Shown one piece after another: positions 58,171 through 64,000 of a DNA stretch of 64,000 bases. The translations under genes were made by a program, and so were the position numbers. Every line of letters starts with the position of its first letter. Positions within the stretch are counted from its first letter, which is position 1. The notes beneath the pieces are model-generated. The model worked only from the letters and a program-made list of their open reading frames with translations. It searched no databases and had not been told where the DNA came from. The DNA comes from Catellatospora sp. IY07-71 (GTDB taxonomy: Bacteria; Actinomycetota; Actinomycetes; Mycobacteriales; Micromonosporaceae): assembly GCF_018326265.1 (NCBI RefSeq), contig NZ_AP023360.1:5861501-5925500 (forward strand), read 5' to 3'.

Positions 58171-59615
58171 GCAGGATCCCGCTGCCGAAGCCGTTCACCG
58201 TGCCGCTGCCCCGGCCACCGCTGGCCCGGCCCGCAGCCGACGGTGTTTACGAGCTGGTCCAGCGCCCGGCCGAGATGGAGATCATCCCCGGGTTCCGGAC
58301 CGGGATCTGGGGGTATGGCGGGATGTTCCCCGGCCCGCTGTTCGACGTGCGCAGCGGCAGCCCGGTGCGAGTGCGGATCGTCAACCGGCTGCCCGTGCCC
58401 ACCTCGACGCACCTGCACGGCGGGGCGACCCCGGCCGACTCCGACGGCTACCCCACCCACCTGGTGGTGCCCGCCCCGCTAACCGGCACGTTCCACGCCG
58501 CGCACGGCATGCACGCGGCCCATACCTCGTCGGTGTGGCGGCTGACGCCGGAGCGGTTCGTGCACGAGTACCCGCTGGACCAGCCCGCGGCCACGCTCTG
58601 GTATCACGACCACCGCATGGACTTCACCGCGCCGCAGGTGTACCGGGGCCTGGCCGGGATGTTCCTGGTCCGCGACGGGGTGGAGGACGCGCTGCCCTTG
58701 CCGCGCGGCGAGCGCGAGCTGCCGCTGCTGATCTGCGACCGGGCGTTCGAGGAGGACGGCTCCTTCCACTACCCCTCACGCGACCCGAGCCTGCTCGGCG
58801 AGCCGGGCGTGACCGGCGCGCACCACCAGGGCGTCGAGGGCGACGTGATCCTGGTCAACGGGGCGCCGTGGCCCGAGGCGGAGGTGGATGCGGCCCGCTA
58901 CCGGCTGCGGATCCTGAACGCCGCCAACGCCCGGCGGCTGGACCTGCGGCTCGATCCCCCACCGCCGTCGGGCGCGGCGTTCACGCAGATCGGCAGCGAT
59001 CTGGGCCTGCTGGCCAGGTCGCAGCCGCTGGACCGGGTGGAGCTGGCGAGCGCCGAGCGCGCCGACGTGATCGTCGACTTCGGGGCGTACCCGATCGGCT
59101 CCGAGGTGGTGCTGCGCAACGCGCTCGGCACCGGCGCGGCCGGGGACGTCATGCGGTTTCGGGTGGCGCGCCGGGCGGCCGACGACAGCGCGGTCCCGGC
59201 GACCCTGGCGGACGTGCCGCCGCTGACCGCGACCCAGGCGGTGACGAGCCGGCGGTTCGACTTCCGGCGCAGCGGGCCGGGGCCGCACGGCAAGCAGTGG
59301 ATGATCAACGGCCAGCCGTTCACGCCCGGCACGCCGCTGGCCTCGCCCCGGCTCGGCACCACCGAGCTGTGGACGCTGACCTCCGACTTCCACCATCCGG
59401 TGCACGTGCACCTGGGCCGCTTCCAGGTGCTCGGCCGCAACGGCCGGGCGCCCCGCGCCATCGACGCGGGCTGGAAGGACACCGTGGACGTGCGGCCCTA
59501 CGAGGTGGTGCAGGTGCTGGTGCGGTTCGAGGGGTATCGGGGGCGGTACCTGCTGCACTGCCACAACCTGGAGCACGAGGACATGGCCATGATGGCCGAC
59601 CTCGACGTGGGGTGA
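58131..59615 (+). CDS. multicopper oxidase lacking its signal peptide
   Basis: 494 residues in this frame; oxidase homology starts near residue 14 (PLPKPFTVPLPRPP). Copper motifs are complete: THLHGGATPADSDGYP, TLWYHDHRMDF, FHHPVHVHLGRF and LLHCHNLEHEDMAMM, so the three-domain bilirubin-oxidase/CotA-type core can bind type 1, 2 and 3 copper. Relatives carry a Tat signal before the first domain; here residues 1-13 are the antisense of the kinase remnant, so the native 5' end has been lost in a rearrangement. GTG 58131 is a nominal start with no ribosome binding site. Probably not exported, perhaps not expressed. Confidence 0.8.
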   Translation: MASSARPGWVRRTSRIPLPKPFTVPLPRPPLARPAADGVYELVQRPAEMEIIPGFRTGIWGYGGMFPGPLFDVRSGSPVRVRIVNRLPVPTSTHLHGGATPADSDGYPTHLVVPAPLTGTFHAAHGMHAAHTSSVWRLTPERFVHEYPLDQPAATLWYHDHRMDFTAPQVYRGLAGMFLVRDGVEDALPLPRGERELPLLICDRAFEEDGSFHYPSRDPSLLGEPGVTGAHHQGVEGDVILVNGAPWPEAEVDAARYRLRILNAANARRLDLRLDPPPPSGAAFTQIGSDLGLLARSQPLDRVELASAERADVIVDFGAYPIGSEVVLRNALGTGAAGDVMRFRVARRAADDSAVPATLADVPPLTATQAVTSRRFDFRRSGPGPHGKQWMINGQPFTPGTPLASPRLGTTELWTLTSDFHHPVHVHLGRFQVLGRNGRAPRAIDAGWKDTVDVRPYEVVQVLVRFEGYRGRYLLHCHNLEHEDMAMMADLDVG

Positions 59616-59664
59616 CCGGGTGCGGATGCGGCGGTTCGCACCACCGCCGCATCCGGGTCGCGGG

Positions 59665-60336
59665 TCAGCTCAGCACGGTCTCGCCGCCGGGGTAGGCGAA
59701 CGAGGCGCGCGGCGCGTAGAAGCCCCAGGTGATCTCCAGCGGGTTCGCCGGGCGCAGCGCGTACACCGAGTGGCTCGGGTCGAGGAACTCCAGCGACTCG
59801 ACCTCGAAGTCGGCGACCGGCTCGGAGATGAACGGGTAGTTGCCCGCCGTGAACCGCCCGCCCACCTCGGTGAGGTAGCGCAGCTGGCCGCGGCTGGTCT
59901 CGCCGAGCTGGTGGCCGACGCGGACCGTGGTGCGGATGACCGGGACCCCGTCGGAGTACGTGGTGGCGGTCAGCGTGTGCCCGTGGAGGTCCAGCGTGGT
60001 GGTGCCGACGCTCGCCGGGACGCCGCGCGCGGAGGCGTAGTCGCGCACCACGGCGCTGGAGTTGAAGTAGTGCGTCCACCAGCGGCCCGGGGTGACGCCG
60101 TCGGGCGCGTACGCGTCCTCCAGGTCGGGGCCGATGTAGGTGAGCGAGTACGCGCCGAACCCGGAGGTCTGTTCCGGAGCGTCGACGACGTACTGGTTCA
60201 TGAAGACCTGGCGGTTGGCCATGGGCTTCAGGCCCGGCGGCACCAGCGCCGCGACCGCGTCCGGGTCGGCGGGCACCCAGCCGAAGTAGAGCATCCGGCT
60301 GTTGACGACGAGCTGAGGGGCTTCGAGCAGGGTCAT
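59665..60336 (-). CDS. acetoacetate decarboxylase family protein
   Basis: 223 residues with the ADC-like beta-cone fold: MLYFGWVPADPDAVAALVPPGLKPM, NQYVVDAPEQTSGFGAYSLTYIG, and a C-terminal ADFEVESLEFLDPSHSVYALRP. The catalytic Lys of true acetoacetate decarboxylase is not obvious, so it may be a related lyase or aldolase-dehydratase found in secondary metabolism. The ATG at 60336 follows AAGAGAG by 7-8 nt; a longer frame to 60828 is not supported. Palindromic elements are upstream at 60405-60424. Confidence 0.78.
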   Translation of the reverse strand: MTLLEAPQLVVNSRMLYFGWVPADPDAVAALVPPGLKPMANRQVFMNQYVVDAPEQTSGFGAYSLTYIGPDLEDAYAPDGVTPGRWWTHYFNSSAVVRDYASARGVPASVGTTTLDLHGHTLTATTYSDGVPVIRTTVRVGHQLGETSRGQLRYLTEVGGRFTAGNYPFISEPVADFEVESLEFLDPSHSVYALRPANPLEITWGFYAPRASFAYPGGETVLS

Positions 60337-60404
60337 CGAGACTCTCTTCTGGACGTTGCTGTCGGTAGCCAGGACGCTACGAGCCGCCAGTGTCGCCGGG
60401 CAAT

Positions 60405-60424
60405 TCGATATCGACTTTTGTCGA
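60405..60424. promoter_or_regulatory. overlapping palindromes upstream of ADC-like gene
   Basis: TCGATATCGA (60405-60414) runs into TCGAC-TTTT-GTCGA (60411-60424), in an AT-rich island 69-88 bp before the ATG at 60336. Candidate operator. Confidence 0.35.
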
Positions 60425-60452
60425 CTAGTAGATAGGACGGGCTTGTCCTTGC

Positions 60453-60914
60453 TCACACCTCCCGGCGGAACTCGGCCGTCCAGTTGACCTCCCAGGTGCG
60501 CCCGCCGTCCGTGGAGAACGCCTGCTCCCAGCGCGGGTGCTCGGTTCGCGTACGCGACCAGACGTAGCGCACCCGGATCGGCGTGCCCTCCCACACGTCG
60601 TCGCACTCGAACGTGCCCGTGCCGTCGGTGAACCGCCCCACCACCGGCACGTCGAGCTGCCCGCCGCTGACCTTCGAGGCCCACCAGATCCGCCAGACCT
60701 GCTCGTCGGGGCTGAACAGGCGCAGCGTCACGCCCTCCAGGCCGCGCTCCGGCGCGCGCAGCACGTCGAAGACGCCCTCGCCGTCGAGCAGCACCTGGCA
60801 GTCCAGGGTCGCGTCGAACTCGTACCACTCGTCGCTGCCCACCAGGGCCTTGACCAGCCGCCGCTGCGTGCTGTGCCAGCGGCCGGCGAGGAAGTCGAAA
60901 TCGGTGTTCGTCAT
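60453..60914 (-). CDS. uncharacterised small beta-barrel protein (DUF1579-like)
   Basis: 153 residues. DFDFLAGRWHSTQRRLVKALVG opens in the style of DUF1579/lipocalin-like proteins with a Gly-Arg-Trp motif, followed by alternating strands (VFDVLRAPERGLEGVTLRLF, DEQVWRIWWASKVSGGQLDV, RVRYVWSRTRTEHPRWEQAF). Probably binds a small hydrophobic ligand; no enzyme function known. The ATG at 60914 follows TAACGT by 7 nt. It is divergent from the WYL regulator 63 bp away, which likely controls it. Confidence 0.72.
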   Translation of the reverse strand: MTNTDFDFLAGRWHSTQRRLVKALVGSDEWYEFDATLDCQVLLDGEGVFDVLRAPERGLEGVTLRLFSPDEQVWRIWWASKVSGGQLDVPVVGRFTDGTGTFECDDVWEGTPIRVRYVWSRTRTEHPRWEQAFSTDGGRTWEVNWTAEFRREV

Positions 60915-60921
60915 GTGCGGC

Positions 60922-60927
60922 ACGTTA
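60922..60927 (-). promoter_or_regulatory. -10 box of a leaderless promoter
   Basis: TAACGT on the minus strand, 7 nt before the ATG at 60914. Confidence 0.55.
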
Positions 60928-60938
60928 AGGCGGCACCC

Positions 60939-60955
60939 CTGACAGACCATGTCAG
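60939..60955. promoter_or_regulatory. candidate operator of the WYL regulator
   Basis: CTGACA-N5-TGTCAG in the 63-bp gap between the divergent genes; flanking GGCAC and GTGCC extend the symmetry. Confidence 0.45.
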
Positions 60956-60977
60956 TGCCGCCCGGCAGAATTCCGCC

Positions 60978-61934
60978 ATGCGTGCCGACCGCCTGCTCAG
61001 CCTGGTGCTGCTGTTACAGAGCCGGGGCCGCCAGACCGCCGCCCAGCTCGCCGCCGAGGCGGGCGTGTCCGTGCGCACGATCTACCGCGACGTGCAGGCG
61101 CTGAGCGCCGCCGGGATCCCGGTCTACGCCGACCCCACCGGGTACGCCCTGGTCGACGGCTACCGCACGCAGCTCACCGGGCTCACCGCCGCCGAGGCCC
61201 GCGGCCTGGTCCTGGCCGGGCTGCCCGGCGTCGCCGCCGACCTGGGCCTGGCCGAGGCGGTCGCCGCCGCGCAGCTGAAACTGTCCGCCGCGCTGCCCGA
61301 CGCGCTGCGCGAGCGTGCGGACCGGATGCGGCAGCGCTTCCACCTCGACGCTCCGGGCTGGTACGAGGACGGCGACAGCTCCGACCAGCTCGCCGCCGTC
61401 GCCGACGCGGTATGGCACCAGCGGGTGCTGACCGTCCGCTACGACGGCTGGACCGCCCTGGCCGAGCACCGGCTGGAGCCGTACGGGCTGGTCCTCAAGG
61501 CGGGCAAGTGGTACCTGGTCGCGAACGGCGAGCGGGGCATACGCACGTTCCGGGTCAGCCAGATCCGCGAGCTGACGGTGCGGCCCGACACGTTCACCTG
61601 GCCGGACGGGTTCGACCTGGCTGCGCACTGGCAGGCACACATCGAGGACTTCCGGTCGCGGCTGCACCGGGGCGAGGCGGTGATCCGCCTCGCCCCGCAG
61701 GCCCTGGACCGCCTGCCGCACCTGCTGGGGCGAGCCGTCGCCGAGGCCGCCGCCGCGGGCGAGCCGCAGCCCGACGGCTGGCTGCTGGCCCGGGTGCCGA
61801 TCGAGTCCGACAGCCACGCCGAGATGCAGTTCCTGCGCCTGGGCAGTCAGGTCGAGATCCTGGCGCCGGCCTCGCTGCGCGCCCGGATCACCGCGACGGT
61901 CGGCGCCCTGTCCACGATGTACGCAGTAGATTGA
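60978..61934 (+). CDS. WYL-domain transcriptional regulator (YafY/DeoR-like)
   Basis: 318 residues. Winged helix-turn-helix at 1-60 (RLLSLVLLLQSRGRQTAAQLA, EAGVSVRTIYRDVQALSAAGIPV), then the WYL domain at 135-200 (QRVLTVRYDGWTALAEHRLEPYGLVLKAGKWYLVA) and a WCX-type C-terminal extension. WYL domains sense nucleotides or nucleic acids or small ligands. CAGAAT lies 6 nt before the ATG, close to the leaderless pattern. Codon 13 is TTA (61014-61016). Confidence 0.9.
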   Translation: MRADRLLSLVLLLQSRGRQTAAQLAAEAGVSVRTIYRDVQALSAAGIPVYADPTGYALVDGYRTQLTGLTAAEARGLVLAGLPGVAADLGLAEAVAAAQLKLSAALPDALRERADRMRQRFHLDAPGWYEDGDSSDQLAAVADAVWHQRVLTVRYDGWTALAEHRLEPYGLVLKAGKWYLVANGERGIRTFRVSQIRELTVRPDTFTWPDGFDLAAHWQAHIEDFRSRLHRGEAVIRLAPQALDRLPHLLGRAVAEAAAAGEPQPDGWLLARVPIESDSHAEMQFLRLGSQVEILAPASLRARITATVGALSTMYAVD

Positions 61935-62140
61935 CGACAACGGCCCTTTCACATAGGCGACGTCCGCAGCCGCGACTCCTTCCACGCGAACCGGCCCCCG
62001 AGGCCGCCGAGTAAGTCGTCCCGACCAGCCGCCCAAGACTCGAGTGTCGCCAGCGTCGCCACGCAGAACAACTGGTCAATCCATGCGGGCGGCGCGATCC
62101 AGGCTGGCCGCACTAGGCTGACCGGCGGGAAGGAGACCCG

Positions 62141-62866
62141 ATGAACCGCGACATCCGTGACGTCGAGGACGTGCTGAAACTGCTGGACGAGCTGCTCGCG
62201 GGTGCCGACCGGTGGACGCCGGGAGGCGGCGCCGACTGGTGGGACGGCTTCTACGCAGACCGGGACCGGCCCGTGCCGTTCTTCGCGGACAAGCCCGATG
62301 AGAACCTGGTGTCGTACCTCGACCGAGGTCTGGTCAATCCCGGCCGCGCTCTGGACCTCGGTTGCGGCCCCGGCCGCAACGCGCTGTACCTGGCCGCCGC
62401 GGGCTTTCAAGTCGATGCCGTCGACCTGTCCCCGGCCGCGATCTCCTGGGCCCGCGACCGGGCCACCGCGGCCGGACTCGACATCGCGTTCCACTGCGGC
62501 GACGCGTTCGCCGAGACGGCCCCGTCCGGGCCGTACGACCTGGTCTACGACTCGGGCTGCTTCCACCACCTGCCACCGCACCGTCGCGTCAGCTATCGCG
62601 CACTGCTTGCCCGGATACTGGCCCCCGGCGGCCATTTCGGGCTCAGCTGCTTCGCCGCCGGGGCGATGGGCTCCGAACTGCCCGACGCCGAGTTCTACCG
62701 GCACGGCGGGCTGCAGGGCGGCGTCGCATACACCCCGGAGGCACTACGCTGGATCTTCGCCGACCTGACCGAGGTCGAGCTGCGCCGCATGCGCGACGAG
62801 CCCGCCGACTCGCCCCGGTTCGGCGAGCAGTTCCTGTGGACCGCCCTGTTCCGCCACGACGGCTGA
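62141..62866 (+). CDS. class I SAM-dependent methyltransferase
   Basis: 241 residues. Motif I is ALDLGCGPGRNALYLAAAGF near residue 70, followed by VDAVDLSPAAISWARDRA, FHCGDAF and the motif IV region PYDLVYDSGCFHHLPPHRR; the C-terminal strand is FGEQFLWTALFRH. This is the Rossmann fold of thiopurine- or tellurite-resistance-like methyltransferases (the SGCFHHLPP stretch). Acceptor unknown. GGAGA precedes the ATG. The 206 bp upstream hold no credible gene. Confidence 0.86.
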   Translation: MNRDIRDVEDVLKLLDELLAGADRWTPGGGADWWDGFYADRDRPVPFFADKPDENLVSYLDRGLVNPGRALDLGCGPGRNALYLAAAGFQVDAVDLSPAAISWARDRATAAGLDIAFHCGDAFAETAPSGPYDLVYDSGCFHHLPPHRRVSYRALLARILAPGGHFGLSCFAAGAMGSELPDAEFYRHGGLQGGVAYTPEALRWIFADLTEVELRRMRDEPADSPRFGEQFLWTALFRHDG

Positions 62867-63006
62867 TTCCGGGACGCCCGGCGGACCCGCGAACCGCAGC
62901 GTACGCGCGCTGGTCGGCTTGGCGCCGCCAACGCCAGGCCCAGGCCGCAACCTTGCGCTACAAGCGACGACCTGGCCTGCTCGATCGACGCGATCCAGGT
63001 GTAGTG

Positions 63007-63981
63007 CTAGACCTCGAGAGCCCAGCGCACCAACCGCATCTTCAATGTGAACCCGGCCTCCTCGTAGACGCCCACCGCCCCGGCGGCACTGGCCGAGTCC
63101 ACTCGTACGCTGGCCCGGCTGTAGCCCTGTGCGGCGGCGGCCCGCAGCGCGTGCCCGACCAGCGCGCGGGCTTCACCCCGGCTACGGTGCTCCCGGAGGG
63201 TCCGCATGATGAAGAAGTTCGCGTCGCGGATGCCCGTGGCCGCCGTGTCGGCCTCCCACGACTTGGTCACCAGCATGCCCACCGGAACTCCGGTCGCGAC
63301 CTCGCGCAGCAGGAAGCTGACCGCCGGCTGGAACGTGTGGTTGGTGACGTTGCTCCTCCAGGAGTCCACCGGCATCGGGGCGGTGCCCCAGTGGTCCTGG
63401 AACGACTCGTTGCGCACCGTCCGGAAGTCGTCGTCGTTCTGCTCCGACCACGGCTCGACCCGCAGTCCCCCGGGGATCGCCGCGCCGGGGACCGCGTCGC
63501 CGAGCGGGTGCTCCAGGTGCTGGAAGTAGCGGGCCGGAGTGAAGCCGTGGGCGCGGAAAAGCTCCGCCACACCGGGGATGTGCTCTCCTCGCTTGGCGTC
63601 GACCACGAGCTTCAGCGCCGGGTGATACCGCTCGTGCAGCTCTTTGGCCGCCGCCACGCCTGCCGTCAGCAGCGCGGTGCCGATGCCCCGGCGCCGGTAG
63701 GCCGGGTGGACCCCGCCGTCCAGGTAGACCTGATGGACCTCTTCCGCGCCCGGCTGGTAGTTGGCCTTCATGTAGCCGACCATGACGTCTCCGTCGAAGG
63801 CGGCGAGGCTGGCGCGCTCCAGCTCCGCGTACGGATCGACCAGCTCCTGGAGGGTGTCCTCCTCGGTGTAGTAGTCGCCGATCCCGTCGACGGTCTCCAT
63901 GGCGTTGAGCAGGTCCGCCGCCGCTTTCGCGTCCTCGACGGCGAGCGGCCGCCAGCTGAGTGAGCTGGAGTTCTCATACAT
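63007..63981 (-). CDS. tandem GNAT N-acetyltransferase (mycothiol synthase-like)
   Basis: 324 residues with two GNAT domains, the layout of mycothiol synthase MshD and relatives. The first has the acetyl-CoA loop VHPAYRRRGIGTALLTAG near residue 95; the second has LREHRSRGEARALVGHALRA near 275, less conserved, then VRVDSASAAGAVGVYEEAGF. Specificity is unclear; MshD itself is usually about this size but differs in context. TACGGT stands 7 nt before the ATG at 63981, so the start is leaderless. Confidence 0.85.
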   Translation of the reverse strand: MYENSSSLSWRPLAVEDAKAAADLLNAMETVDGIGDYYTEEDTLQELVDPYAELERASLAAFDGDVMVGYMKANYQPGAEEVHQVYLDGGVHPAYRRRGIGTALLTAGVAAAKELHERYHPALKLVVDAKRGEHIPGVAELFRAHGFTPARYFQHLEHPLGDAVPGAAIPGGLRVEPWSEQNDDDFRTVRNESFQDHWGTAPMPVDSWRSNVTNHTFQPAVSFLLREVATGVPVGMLVTKSWEADTAATGIRDANFFIMRTLREHRSRGEARALVGHALRAAAAQGYSRASVRVDSASAAGAVGVYEEAGFTLKMRLVRWALEV

Positions 63982-63988
63982 GCCGCCG

Positions 63989-63994
63989 ACCGTA
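63989..63994 (-). promoter_or_regulatory. -10 box of a leaderless promoter
   Basis: TACGGT on the minus strand, 7 nt before the ATG at 63981. Confidence 0.55.
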
Positions 63995-64000
63995 GATCTT

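Noticed and set aside
61949..62140. Possible gene fragment on the minus strand between the WYL gene and the methyltransferase
   Set aside because: The frame has some Trp and aromatic residues but no start, ribosome binding site or known motif, and it overlaps the methyltransferase promoter and gene.
1..64000. CRISPR array, rRNA operon, prophage or biosynthetic megasynthase
   Set aside because: No regularly spaced direct repeats, rRNA signatures, phage structural genes or PKS/NRPS domains were seen.

Overview
The window is very GC-rich, with strong G/C bias at third codon positions, almost no intergenic space and no phage, plasmid or CRISPR signature. F420-dependent enzymes, a mycothiol-synthase-like double GNAT protein, NarL-type kinase/regulator pairs, Tat-exported enzymes and short repeats (core GGAAGGGCACCTTCC; a Ser-Glu-Arg repeat of the MSERSERI type) point to a filamentous actinomycete, most likely Micromonosporaceae. 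This is an inference from content, not from a marker gene. At least twelve genes have a TANNNT box 6-7 nt before their start codon, the arrangement of leaderless transcripts, and I used it to choose starts.

Layout. 1-10.5 kb: housekeeping and orphan genes (YdeI-like protein, a LysR regulator divergent from an alpha/beta hydrolase, an arginase-fold protein, a HEAT-repeat protein), a Tat-exported GH127 beta-L-arabinofuranosidase with a lectin-like tail, an ankyrin protein, and a tRNA-like gene with a GCT anticodon and an 11-bp acceptor helix. 10.6-20.7 kb: membrane protein, cysteine-desulfurase-like enzyme, phosphoesterase, AraC regulator divergent from an SDR, a two-component pair and a secreted M15-like peptidase. 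20.7-27.6 kb: a tightly overlapped partner-switching (stressosome-like) operon: RsbR-, RsbS- and RsbT-like proteins, an ATPase/RsbX-like phosphatase, a sensor kinase, a receiver-PP2C phosphatase and a STAS protein. A separate anti-sigma-type kinase lies just upstream and an NB-ARC/TPR regulator follows. 30-33.7 kb: ricin-type lectin, PAP2 phosphatase, and a PadR-controlled SpoT-like hydrolase fused to a membrane tail.

33.8-43.9 kb: an L-arabinose locus read leftward: araB-araD, a YtfQ/YtfR/YtfT/YjfF-type sugar ABC importer, araA and a LacI regulator. A perfect 14-bp palindrome lies over the predicted araB promoter, with a one-mismatch copy about 150 bp upstream. A 23-codon micro-ORF joins the two permease genes through ATGA overlaps. 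GH127 arabinofuranosidase outside the cell, importer, then AraB/AraA/AraD would make a furanose-arabinose utilisation route.

44-64 kb: D-threonine-aldolase-like enzyme, lipoprotein, F420 enzymes, hydrolases, a PhzF protein and two more kinase/regulator pairs. The second kinase is split by a complete IS200/IS605 element (tnpA and tnpB, 56300-58108) whose empty site can be rebuilt in frame. On the far side the kinase remnant runs directly into a multicopper oxidase that has lost its signal peptide. An acetoacetate-decarboxylase-like protein, a WYL regulator, a methyltransferase and a double GNAT protein close the window.
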